Source of the DNA: Brachyhypopomus gauderio | Lineage: Eukaryota; Chordata; Actinopteri; Gymnotiformes; Hypopomidae | Assembly (NCBI RefSeq): GCF_052324685.1 | Contig: NC_135213.1 | Coordinates: 39,085,490 to 39,149,489 of the forward strand | Reading direction: 5' to 3' | Length of the DNA stretch: 64,000 nucleotides | Shown here: positions 36,837-48,900 of the stretch, piece by piece | Layout: each line of letters begins with the position of its first letter | Position numbering within the stretch: the stretch's first letter is position 1 | Program-made: the position numbers and the translations under genes | The notes under the pieces: generated by a model | Database searches by the model: none | Seen by the model: the letters and a program-made list of their open reading frames with translations, nothing else | What the model was told of the DNA's origin: nothing

Positions 36837-39360
36837 CACACACCCCTTCGTTCCTCCAGCTCCCCTTTTTGCTCACGGTGCATCAAAGCATAAAATCAAA
36901 GAACACGTTTCCTCTGAACAGAACCTCCTGCTGATGTTCTCAGCACATGCTGTGATGTATATAACCTCATCACTGACACCGGTTTCCAATCTCTTGTTTA
37001 TTCCCCCTTGATGTAGGACCTAAACTAAAAATACATTTCCTATAAAATTTGTGTTTGTGTAGTTTTTTTTGTTCTTCCTCCTTCTGAATGAAGTGTGCTG
37101 TTAAGTTCACTAGAGATACTTTAAATAGAGAGTTCATGCAGGCCAGAGATCAGAGCCCAAACACAGCTGTGCTTCCTCAGTTGTCTTCAAACCAAGTGTG
37201 AAAATGAAACCTTCTCTGTCGCTTTTTAAACTACTCTTTAAAATGATCTATTAACTTCATCTCATGATTGTTTCCATATACAAAATGTTTGTATATCTTT
37301 CCAGAATGAAATGTCAATTCCAGTGGTATTGATTCTATATCTCAAGAGATGCTTTGTTTTAATCAGAAAACCTGTGGTGTGCACAGTTTAAATCCACGGT
37401 ATGAATACGCTCTGATAGTCACACAGTGGCACTACACCAGGTCCTTTTAGCATATGAGTGATCAACATTGAGAGATTCTAGCTGTGCCAACACTTACTTT
37501 CTACATTTGAAATGAGAGTCTGTGGCATCAGCTGCTTATTTAATTATCTCATTGTGTCAAAGACAGAAAATCTGACTTCTATGCTTTAGCAGTTATGTAC
37601 CAGTTCAAAATCCTTATGCTTTATTAGATAATGGAAAAAATATGTAAATACGGTTTGAGATTAAATTCCTAGAAAAAGCCCGTTGCAGCTGTAGGGAGAT
37701 GTGTTCTCAGAGAGCAATATGCAATCAGCAGAGTCATTTGCGTGAAGCAATCGTGCTACCACAGACCGGAGTCGATACAATCACTGACAGCAAGCTGCTG
37801 TTTTATCACCGCTAATATGGGCCCAGATCAAGTGGCACAGGGGTTGACTGGAGGTTTTACGTGGGCATGTATGCTTGTGCGTGTGTGTGTATGTCGCGTG
37901 TGTGTAAGTGTGTGTCGCGTGAATCTTCACGTGTTCTCCAAGCTGTTTTTAGAAGCTCCTGTCACCAGTGACGCACACAACACACATTACTGCCCGCCCA
38001 CCCGAGCGAAAAACAGCCAATCAGCCTGCAGCAAGGTGTTGGTCCTACCCGTGATCTCTCTAAATATGGACTGACGAAGCTAACCCCCCCCCCCCAGAGA
38101 GAACGGGGAAACGATTAACAGGGGGGCCAAATGTGACCTATACTGAGAACACTAATGATAGAAAGTAGGTGTTTTATATTCTTTCACCCTCATAACGTAA
38201 TAACAACATGTGTTCAGATGTACAGTGATTTTTAGTTGTCGAAGACATTTTGTGCATGATGTATAGAAGCATTCGTCTCTCCAGAGTGAATAGCAAAGAT
38301 TGGGTGAAATCAACACTGATGCTGAACTAAGAGAAAATGTCATCATGAATGTAAGACAGCCCAAAGGGAAGGAAGACCATTGATCTGAACATTTATTTGT
38401 AGCTCAGAGTGACTCTCTTCTGGGGGTTTTTTTGTTTGTTTTTTGTAGGTCAGTCAGTATCTAAATTCATTTGCACATGTGTCATTCACACTGGCTGTAT
38501 CCATAAAAAGGCCAAAAAGCTACTGGAGACCAATTACTATTGAAATACTGAGGGGCCCTTAACAGTGTTGTGAAATGCATTTTGGGTCATGAAAAATGTT
38601 TTTTTTAGGTAGAAAACTACTTCTTACAGAACCAAGAGAACATGACCTACTTCATTAAAAAAAACTGTTCATTAGTGGAAACACATCATAGATAAATTCT
38701 GAATCTTGGGTCCATTCATAAATACAGACTATAACAAACAATCTCATATTGAATCCAAATGTATCAGGACAATTAAGCAACGTTTGAACATTTACATCTA
38801 TAAGTTCTTCGGTTCAGGGTCTAGTTTACAGGCCTGTGTTATTTTCTCATTCTCTCTGGCTAATTCCATCTCTCTTGAGTTCCCTCCAAGATCCCCTCAC
38901 AACTTTAAATGAGAATAATTTCCTATAATTTGAAACTCATAGCTGTTGTCAATAAACAAACAAAAATGTGGTTTGAACCATACAAATACATGCATTCATA
39001 AACCAAATTCTGGTTCCTCTATTGAGCAAACCCAACCCTGTTTCACTTCAGAATTAGATTTTTAAAATGTAATGCATTATTGACAAAAGTATCACATGTT
39101 CTCATTGTCTAGTGGTTTTCCTTGAAGTGTGGCCATGTTTCTCCCAGGAGAAAGACTCTCATTTAAGCACACAGCTCAAAGTGCCACCTTCGGTTTTCTA
39201 AACCGATCACAAAGCCGCTGAACTGAGGGAAATCATCTGACCCGTACCACATCACATCTAGGCACTTTCTCGAATGAACCCACAACCTTATTTAACTACG
39301 GCCAATTCCAGTGTGACCAATCAGGTCAGGTCTATTTGTTTCAATGCCAAAGTCCCTGCA

Positions 39361-39493
39361 GAGGGGAGGGGAGGGGAGAGGGGGGCGAGGAGGGGGGGGA
39401 GAGGGGGGGAGAGGAAAGGAGAGGAGAGGAGAGGAGAGGGGAGGAGAGGGGAGGAGAGGGGAGGGGAGGGGAGGAGAGGGGAGGAGAGGGGAG
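39361..39493 (+). repeat. Purine-only GGGGAGG/GAGAGG array
   Basis: About 130 bp of almost pure G/A with 5-6-bp periodicity; a candidate for triplex or G-quadruplex structure. Confidence 0.85.
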
Positions 39494-40167
39494 TGAACCT
39501 CAGAAGAGGGACGTCCTCTGAAAGGCTCCCTTTCCCTCTGATTCAGTCTGTGTCAGCTCCAGTACACTGGCGGACTTCAAGGTCTCGTTCAGCTGTCGGT
39601 CACTCAAGGCTGGCCAAACCCAACTTTAATTACTCTCCTCACCACCATCCAGCACGTCTGGAGAGACGGGATCTGAATTAGTGTAATTACCCATCCAGAG
39701 CACTTTACTGTCCCTGAATACCTGTGAAGAATTTCCTGCCACGGCTGGATGTAGTTTGTAGTTCTGCAGATATGCTGTGATTTCAGGCCTCTAAAATGGC
39801 CAGGCAGTGATATATCATGCTCGTAAATAAGGCGCCATTGATTGGCGGCTATAAGCTCATGGGGACGAGTCAACTGCAGGAAAACTGATCAGGTTTGTGG
39901 AAGAGGGACTCATTTTTCTAACCGTATCTAAAAAAAGGTTTAGAGAGTAGCTGGTACATCCATTTTACTCATGACACACAACTACAAGTAACGCTATTGT
40001 TTATATATACTTTTTGCCAATGGCTTATGATCATAAAAATAAGATCATTGAAATTGTGAGATCACCGCACCAAACCCACTGCTGCTGATGTTTTCTGCTT
40101 TTCAAATATCTGATGAAGACTGATATGTGATTTTTGTTTATGCGGAAGCATCAGAAGTCGGCAGACC

Positions 40168-40245
40168 ACAGGTCTGTCCCTCTGAGTGCAGGTCTGTCCC
40201 TCTGAGTGCAGGTCTGTCCCTCTGAGTACAGGTCTGTCCCTCCAG
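40168..40245 (+). repeat. 20-bp short tandem repeat
   Basis: Four copies of CAGGTCTGTCCCTCTGAGTG, the third and fourth slightly changed. Confidence 0.9.
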
Positions 40246-40436
40246 TCGGAGGAAGACTGAGAGCTGCTGGCATCCTGACCACCGACACCTTAGAGCATCA
40301 ACATTTCTACGCCTCCATATTCATTTTTTTTTTGCATTGATTCTGCAGAAGGAGGCACGGAGGTGTCATGTGACTGACGGCCCACGAGGCCAATCAGCCG
40401 AGGTGTGGGCGGGTGTCCTTGACCTACTTACCTGAG

Positions 40437-40569
40437 CTCCAGCCGCCTTGAAGCGGGCCGACAGCAGAGAGAGACCCAGGGAGCGCAGAAACAGGGACTC
40501 TGTGTTCTTCAGACGGTGCAGCACGAAGTAGCAGGAAAACAACTGATGATGAACGCTTTCAAAACGCAA
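40437..40569 (-). other. Weak exon candidate, unassigned
   Basis: A minus-strand open segment of about 44 codons ends at a strong 5' splice site (GCTCAG|GTAAGTAGG). The encoded text includes LKNTESLFLRSLGLSLLSAR, more protein-like than the repeat frames. I do not recognise the family, there is no clear partner exon, and the acceptor is ambiguous (CATCATCAG is one option). It may be noise. Confidence 0.2.
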
Positions 40570-40984
40570 ACAGCTCTACCATCTTAGAGAGCAAAGCAGA
40601 ACGCTGGCAGACTGATGGACGTTCAGGGTCCACTGATCTTTCCATGTAATTTTAAGGTAGATGTAACTTCTTTTGCAAGTTAGATTGGCTTAGACAACTT
40701 AGTGAAATATGATCTTTGGCTGAAAGCAGCGATCCTGTCTATGAATGAGTGGGTGTTACCTTTCACGAACCACTATTTAGACTTCTAGGAAAGATCAGAT
40801 ATGTATTGGGTATGTGATAATAAATCAGACTCGACTGCCTGTCAGTTGAAGCTATATGCACATCAGTTAACTCTGGAGTGCCACTTCTGCATGCTTGTGT
40901 TTTTAAGGCAGTTCATCTGAGTTTGACTGTTAGAGCAATGGCCTCTTTTCACCCTAAACTCTCTCATGCAGGCTGTGCCAGTTA

Positions 40985-41272
40985 CTACCCCCACCCACCC
41001 CCCTTTAGCCCCCCTCTAATGCCCCCACCCCACCCCCAGCCCCCCTCTAATGCCCCCACCCACCCCCCTCTAGCCCCCTTCTAATGCTCCCCAGCCCCCC
41101 TCTACTGCCCCCACCCCACCCCTAGCCCCCCCTAATGCCCCCACCCACCCCCAGCCCCCCCTCTAATGCCCCCACCCACCCCCCTCTAGCCCCCTTCTAA
41201 TGCCCCCAGCCCCCTCTACTGCCCCCACCCACCCCCAGCCCCCCCTCTAATGCCCCCCCCACCCCCAGTCTT
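40985..41272 (+). repeat. C-rich array (CCCCCCTCTAATGCCCCCACC)
   Basis: Imperfect repeats of CCCCTCTAATGCCCCCACCC with variable C runs. No coding value. Confidence 0.85.
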
Positions 41273-41279
41273 CTGTCCC

Positions 41280-41920
41280 TCCTCCATCTTTCGTCCTGCT
41301 CTTGCTCCGTGTTGATGCTCCTCCCTATATGGCGTCCTCGTGTGCCAGTTTCCTGCAACCCTCTTCACAACCTCATTTTCTCCAAGTGTCCTGCTCCCAG
41401 GACTCTGAGCCACTTCAGGACCCTCAGGACTCAGAGCCCCGATTCCAACAAAATGGTGCCAGCGCTAATGTCTCTCCACCAGCAGAACCGGCACCATTGC
41501 TGACCTTAAACGCCTGCTGGTCTAGAATGAAAGAACCTATAATGCAAGACATTGAAAGGTGAAGCGTCTCTCTCACTGCTGGAAATTCAGTTACGTTTCA
41601 TCTTAGAAACTGTTTACAGTCAGAGCTTACTGACTAGATCTGATCATCGATGACACCTCGTGTCTGCGATGATAAGACTGCTCCATGTAGAAACATTGAA
41701 GGAGTTCATTCTCATCATCAGATTTGCTCTGAAATATTAGGCCATCTGTCAGCCTCTCTGTCTGGGCGAGCGTACGCCCACATTACATACAGAAACATTC
41801 AGCTCTCAAACCAGTGGAGATGCATTGTCCATTTTTAGAAGGTTCACTCATTCCTGGGAATCAGGACTGGCTTCAACTCAAGCACTAGCACATTTTTTAA
41901 AAGAGGTAGTATACTTCTGC
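41280..41920. other. Intergenic, no gene seen
   Basis: Unique-looking sequence between two arrays. Confidence 0.4.
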
Positions 41921-41927
41921 TGGTGAC

Positions 41928-42164
41928 TGCCTACACCCAACACCACCACCACCACCTCATAACCTCTCCATCCTACACCCAACACCACCACCACCACCTC
42001 ATAACCTCTCCATCCTACACCCAACACCACCACCTCATAACCTCTCCATCCTACACCCAACACCACCACCACCACCTCATAACCTCTCCATCCTACACCC
42101 AACACCACCACCTCATAACCTCTCCATCCTACACCCAACACCACCTTCTCATAACCTCTCCATC
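41928..42164 (+). repeat. 36/42-bp minisatellite (CTACACCCAACACCACC)
   Basis: Six copies of a unit containing CCTACACCCAACACCACC and CTCATAACCTCTCCAT. Units differ by the number of ACC triplets. Confidence 0.9.
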
Positions 42165-42317
42165 AGAGCTGCGTCACCTCGCTACAGATCAGAACATGTA
42201 CACAGACGTGTCTGAAGTTCAGGAAGTTCAGGAAACAGTTCAGGAAACACATCGTAAGGAGTCGTAACATCTGCTCCTCCAGCTTGTTTATTCGCTCGGA
42301 TTGTTCCTAGCTGGGCA

Positions 42318-42856
42318 CGTCAGGGTAGGGCAGGGTAGGTGAGGGTAGGGTAGGGTAGGGCAGGGTAGGTGAGGGTAGGGTAGGGCAGGTCAGGTCAGGG
42401 TAGGGCAGGGTAGGTGAGGGTAGGGTAGGGTAGGGCAGGTCAGGGTAGGGTAGGTGAGGTCAGGGTAGGGTAGGGTAGGGCAGGGTATGTGAGGGTAGGG
42501 TAGGGTAGGGCAGGGTAGGGCAGGGTAGGGTAGGGCAGGGTAGGGTAGGGTAGGGCAGGGTAGGTGAGGGTAGGGCAGGGTAGGGCAGGGTAGGGTAGGG
42601 TAGGGCAGGGTAGGTGAGGGTAGGGCAGGGTAGGGCAGGGTAGGGTAGGGTAGGGCAGGGTAGGTGAGGGCAGGGTAGGGTAGGGCAGGGTAGGTGAGGG
42701 CAGGGTAGGGTAGGGCAGGGTAGGTGAGGGCAGGGTAGGGTAGGGCAGGGTAGGGTAGGGCAGGGTAGGTGAGGGTAGGGCAGGGTAGGTGAGGGTAGGG
42801 CAGGGTAGGGTAGGGTAGGGTAGGGCAGGGTAGGTGAGGGTAGGGTAGGGTAGGTG
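42318..42856 (+). repeat. TAGGG/CAGGG pentamer array next to ccdc183 stop
   Basis: About 108 pentamers of TAGGG, CAGGG and TGAGGG types. It ends within a few bases of the ccdc183 stop codon, so on the sense strand the mRNA 3' end would run into CCCTACCCTG repeats. It resembles, but is not, the vertebrate telomere repeat TTAGGG. Confidence 0.95.
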
Positions 42857-42859
42857 CTC

Positions 42860-43400
42860 CTAGTTCTTCTTGTAACCCTTCTGCACTCTCTTCTTGGGCT
42901 GGTGGGCTTCGATTACCTGGTTGCCACGGTGCTTGATTTCATCCCGTGAGAGCAGGCAGTCCTTCTCCTGGAGAGTGTCTGAGAGAGAATGAAGAGAGGA
43001 GAGGAGAAGAGATGAAAGGAGAGAATGAAGAGAGGAGAGGAGAAGAGATGAAAGGAGAGAATGAAGAGAGGAGAGGAGAAGAGATGAAAGGAGAGGAGAG
43101 GAGAAGAGAGATGATGAGAAGAGAGAAGAAAAGAGAAAAGGAGAGGAGAAGAGCAAAGAGGAGAAGAGAGGAGATGAGAAGAGAAAAAAGGAGAAGAGAG
43201 GAGATGAGAAGAGAAGAGAGAGGAGAGGAGAGACGACGAGAAGTGAGAAGAAAAGAGAAAAGGAGAGGAGAAAAGAGAGAGGAGAAAAGAAGATAAGAGA
43301 GGAGACGAGAAATATAGAGCAAATAAGAGAAAAAGCGAGATGGTTTAGGAGAAGCACAAAAAGGTAAATCATGTAACTTCAACAACAGACAGGCTGGGTT

Positions 43401-43449
<49 letters not shown>

Positions 43450-45918
43450 CACAATCAGGGTAACAAGTACACACCATCACCTTCTACAACAAGTCTTGAT
43501 GGATGGTGGTAAAAGCCAATTTTAACACTTAAAAATAAGCAACCCAGTTGTCTGGCAGCGTGGGCTGGGAGATGGTGACTGACCTTTAGAGGCACTGCTG
43601 TGCACAGGGCTGCCAACATACTTGTAGTTCCTGGGCTCAATCATGGCACTCTGCACCAGGAAGTCCCACAACTGTTGAGAAAACAGCTTGGTTAGCCTCA
43701 AGAACCGTGGCCATGAAGAGCACAACACCATGACTCAACCAGGAGTCCATCAGCCGTGAGGAGCTGACCTTCTCATGATCCAGGCTGCCGACCTCCACTG
43801 GCTGGAGACCTGCACTCTGCAGGCAGGCCAGAACAGCACGGATCTCTGTCAGTTTGCCCATGGCATTCAGGCTGGCCTCCGGGGGCGACCCCTGTGGGCA
43901 GGACAGGGCAACAGGCCAGATGAGCCTCGGGGAGGGCCAAGACTGCATTTGGTCTGCTGCTTCATACAAACAAGGACACTACACTGAACTCCAAAATGAT
44001 CCCAACTGCCAGTGAGTCCTACCATCACACAGGTCTGTGATAAATGTAAACCTGCTGAAATTACGCCTGTTCATCACAGACGTCAGCAACAACATTCATT
44101 TCAGAACTTGGACCAAAAGACTCTCCGATTGCCATTTCTACATTTGGTGGGTTCCTACCTTCACTGTCAAACATCTCATTTGGAAGTAGAGGCTGTCGAT
44201 GCTCTGCTCCAAGATCTGTAGGACGGCCTGGGCTTTTCCCAGCCTGCTCTCCCATTGGTCGATTCGCTCCTGCTCTCCGCCCAGCTCTTCCTCAAGCCCC
44301 GCCTTCAGTCCTTCGCACCTTTAAACCAACGAGTTCTCACACATCCAGCAACAGCCCACACTGCTCCCTCCTGGAGGTTTTCACTTAAGTCCCACTATAA
44401 AGCAGCAGTCTGCACCACACAAAGATGACACAATTGATGGCACCATTTATAACTCACTATCCTGTCTGGAGTCATATCTTCCTTCATCACCCAGACGGCT
44501 CCCTAACTTTGTTTAAAGATATAAAAAAAGGAGACAGAACGCAGCAAGGTCCGTGTGTCTGATCCGATTAAGGCATTAAAATGGAGTGCTGCTGTATTGA
44601 ACGTGTCGCCCTGGGGTTGTTAATCGTAACGATTTGTGGACGTGGGAGGGGCAAGAGTGGTGCAGGCGCCTCAATACGGATCAGCTGCGATGTCAATCAG
44701 AGCCCGGACGCAAGGGGAGAGCCAGCACACCACGTGTGGCTGCTATAGCCCCTCCCACTCGCCCCGCCCACTCGCCCCGCCCACAGGCGTCGGCAGTCTG
44801 CCTCTCTCTCTCAACAGCAAACCACCACAACCACCGCTAACATTGGCCCAGGGGAGGGCCTGCTCCCTGCTCCCTAGTTCCCTTGTTCCCTGCTCCCTAG
44901 TTCCCTTGTTCCCTAGCTCCCTGCTCCCTAGTTCCCTAGTTCCCTTGTTCCCTGCTCCCTAGTTCCCTTGTTCCCTAGCTCCCTGCTCCCTAGTTCCCTT
45001 GTTCCCTGCTCCCTAGTTCCCTTGTTCCCTGCTCCCTAGTTCCCTAGCTCCCTAGCTCCCTGCTCTCTGCTGCCTAGTTCCCTAGTTCCCTAGCTCCCTG
45101 CTGCCTGCTCCCTAGTTCCCTAGCTCCCTGCTCCCTGCTGCCTGCTCCCTAGTTCCCTAACTCCCTGCTCCCTAGTTCCCTAGCTCCCTGCTCCCTAGTT
45201 CCCTAGCTCCCTGCTCCCTGCTGCCTGCTCCCTAGTTCCCTAGCTCCCTGCTGCCTGCTCCCTAGTTCCCTAGTTCCCTGCTGCCTGCTCCCTAGTTCCC
45301 TAGTTCCCTGCTGCCTGCTCCCTAGTTCCCTAGTTCCCTAGCTCCCTGCTCCCTGCTCCCTAGTTCCCTAGTTCCCTAGTTCCCTAGTTCCCTAGCTCCC
45401 TGCTCCCTGCTCCCACTCGTGTGCTCACTGAGCTGGAGAGCGAGCTGCTGATGGGAAGTGATTGTGAGAATGGATGATGTGGAGCACAGAGGCTGGAGAT
45501 CACCATGACGGCTCCGGGAACCTGAGCACTCTCTGCAGGAGTGAGGGGAGATTGATGTGCGTCTGCAGATGGAGGCGGTGCTAATGGCTCACAGAAGGAT
45601 GTTGTGCGGTTTGCTCTCATTTACAGTCTGCTTCGCGTTTGCAATATCGGATGAGCTGCTGCAAGATTGAGTTCCTCAACACAGTATATGATGTGATGTG
45701 GAGATGTGACTGCATCATGATATGATGGTATCATCACTTCCCCTGACCCACCTTGGATCACTTTCCAGCAGGACACAAAACGCCGAGATCGTTGCTAACA
45801 CTGGAGAGAGTGTTTGTTTCATCAGCCGTAACTGTTATGGCATGTTTGGTCAGTTCAGGCCAGGTGGCCCATCAGCCCTCTGACTCATGGTTGCCCGTAA
45901 ATGTCAGAATGGCATTTT

Positions 45919-45989
<71 letters not shown>

Positions 45990-48900
45990 GCGTGTGTGTG
46001 TGTAGCCTTCTGTATAGCTTTTTTGTTAGCTCCAAGCATAAACACATGCATATGTGATGTGCTGTACATAATTATATGACGTGCGTGTAGCTCTATATCT
46101 TTGTGCTTGGCTCTGAGTATCGATCTGCTCTTCACAGCTCACCTGCGTGACGGGCTGCTGAACTTCAGCTGTGCGTGCTGGAGTTGCAGCTCCTCTAAAT
46201 CCTGCTGTCTCTGCTCTACCAGTTGTTCCCAACGGGCCGTTTGAGAGAGAAGCTCCTTTTCTGTGGCATTCTGGGACACCAGGCGTGTCTCCAGCTCCTG
46301 CCAGGACAGCAAGGGACAAAGAGCTGCTATTACTATGGGTGCTACACTGGCCACTGAAATTAGCATTAGATCAAATGAAGAATGAAGAATATTTAACACC
46401 CCAATCACACTAAAACGGTCAAACACATACAATATGGATCTTAAACTGTCTGGTTGAGCATTAGAAGTGAGTTTTTTTAGGTCAAGTGTACAGGAAGGAG
46501 TCACCTGCAGGTCTGTGCAGCTCAACGCCTCCGTCAGGGCATCCACGTCCTCCATCAGCTTGAGCTCAGGTTGAGGGATGGTGGGCGGGGCCAATGAATG
46601 CCGGCCCCCTAGGGAAGACGTGGTGAGTCACAATGAATGACGTCCTTTCAGTGAATGGTGTTTTTTTCCCCCACCTCAAACCTTTATGTGACCAATGCAG
46701 TTACAATGACATTTACAGCTATCTTTCAAATCATTTCTGCCCTAGAAAGGAGCCCTGACCAGTAGGATTCTGCAGCCTTATTTCTACTGAAATACATATT
46801 CACTAATGACCACCAAACCCCATTAGGATATAATGGCCTTATCGGAACAATGGAGTTGTGCTGTTTGGATGATTTGAAACGTGTTATCGTACCCCTCGTA
46901 GCAGGTGGGTTTGTGAGCTCAGTCAGGTCTTCCTGGGTAACCGTCCATCCCTGCGGAGTAGAAGAAATAAATAACAGTCCCGTCACACCGCTGCTCCACT
47001 CTGACATTTCTGCTCCCTTTAGGATATGAACAAATTCTTCTTATCAGACTCTAAAATGCTCTCTGGCTCCAGCGGGCCCACCTGTTCTTTCTCTGTGTTT
47101 GTTCCTTGGGCGGTGAGGCCCTTCTTCTCACTCCTGACACGTGTCTCAACCTCGTGCGCCTTCTCCACCTGCGCCTTCTCCACCTGCACCTTCTCCACCT
47201 GCACCTTCTCCACCTGCACCTTCTCCACCTGCACCTTCTCCACCTGCGCCTCGCTCACCTCCGGCTTTGTGGCCTGCCGCGCTGCCATCGACTGCCACTC
47301 CGTCTGGCAGGAAGGGGTAGGAAGGGGCAGGAAGGGGTAGGAAGGGGTAGGAAGGGGTAGGAAGAAGCAGGAAGGGGTAGGAAGGGGCAGGAAGGGGTAG
47401 GAAGGGGTAGGAAGAAGCAGGAAGGGGTAGGAAGGGGCAGGAAGGGGTAGGAAGGGGCAGGAAGGGGCAGGAAGGGGTAGGAAGAAGCAGGAAGGGGTAG
47501 GAAGGGGTAGGAAGAAGCAGGAAGGGGTAGGAAGAAGCAGGAAGGGGTAGGAAGGGGTAGGAAGAAGCAGGAAGGGGTAGGAAGGGGCAGGAAGGGGCAG
47601 GAAGGGGCAGGAAGGGGTAGGAAGAAGCAGGAAGGGGTAGGAAGGGGTAGGAAGGGTCAGGAAGGGGTAGGAAGAAGCAGGAAGGGGTAGGAAGGGGTAG
47701 GAAGGGGTAGGAAGGGTCAGGAAGGGGCAGGAAGGGGTAGGAAGAGGCAGGAAGGGGTAGGAAGAGGCAGGAAGGGGTAGGAAGGGGCAGGAAGGGGTAG
47801 GAAGGGGTAGGAAGGTGCAGGAAGGGGTAGGAAGAGGCAGGAAGGGGCAGGAAGGGGCAGGAAGGGGTAGGAAGAGGCAGGAAGGGGTAGGAAGAGGCAG
47901 GAAGGGGTAGGAAGGGGCAGGAAGGGGCAGGAAGGGGTAGGAAGAGGCAGGAAGGGGTAGGAAGGGTCAGGAAGGGGTAGGAAGAGGCAGGAAGGGGTAG
48001 GAAGGGGTAGGAAGAGGCAGGAAGGGGTAGGAAGGGGCAGGAAGGGGTAGGAAGAGGCAGGAAGGGGTAGGAAGAGGCAGGAAGGGGCAGGAAGGGGTAG
48101 GAAGGTGCAGGAAGGGGTAGGAAGAGGCAGGAAGGGGTAGGAAGGGTCAGGAAGGGGCAGGAAGGGGTAGGAAGGTGCAGGAAGGGGTAGGAAGAGGCAG
48201 GAAGGGGTAGGAAGAGGCAGGAAGGGGTAGGAAGGGGTAGGAAGAGGCAGGAAGGGGTAGGAAGGGGTAGGAAGGGGCAGGAAGGGGCAGGAAGGGGCAG
48301 GAAGGGGTAGGAAGAGGCAGGAAGGGGTAGGAAGAGGCAGGAAGGGGTAGGAAGGGTCAGGAAGGGGCAGGAAGGGGTAGGAAGGTGCAGGAAGGGGTAG
48401 GAAGAGGCAGGAAGGGGTAGGAAGGGGCAGGAAGGGGTAGGAAGAGGCAGGAAGGGGTAGGAAGAGGCAGGAAGGGGTAGGAAGGGTCAGGAAGGGGCAG
48501 GAAGGGGTAGGAAGGTGCAGGAAGGGGTAGGAAGGTGCAGGAAGGGGTAGGAAGAGGCAGGAAGGGGTAGGAAGGGTCAGGAAGGGGTAGGAAGAAGCAG
48601 GAAGGGGTAGGAAGGGGCAGGAAGGGGTAGGAAGAAGCAGGAAGGGGTAGGAAGGGTCAGGAAGGGGCAGGAAGGGGTAGGAAGGTGCAGGAAGGGGTAG
48701 GAAGGTGCAGGAAGGGGTAGGAAGAGGCAGGAAGGGGTAGGAAGGGTCAGGAAGGGGTAGGAAGAAGCAGGAAGGGGTAGGAAGGGGCAGGAAGGGGTAG
48801 GAAGAAGCAGGAAGGGGTAGGAAGGGTCAGGAAGGGGCAGGAAGGGGTAGGAAGGTGCAGGAAGGGGTAGGAAGGGGCAGGAAGGGGCAGGAAGGGTCAG

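Larger units (their letters stand above)
36840..40360. other. Mostly unique intergenic sequence
   Basis: No supported exon. Contains a poly(C) run (38085-38095) and a purine-only GGGGAGAGGGGAGGAGAGG array (39361-39493). Confidence 0.45.

Noticed and set aside
35854..36934. Frames of 278-344 codons rich in PPGPPHVLLGR or GGPGGRVAAQ
   Set aside because: A collagen-like appearance caused by a 20-bp GC-rich repeat; open on both strands at once, with no start context or splice partners.
42318..42856. Interstitial telomere sequence
   Set aside because: The unit is TAGGG/CAGGG, not TTAGGG; a pentamer minisatellite is the simpler reading.
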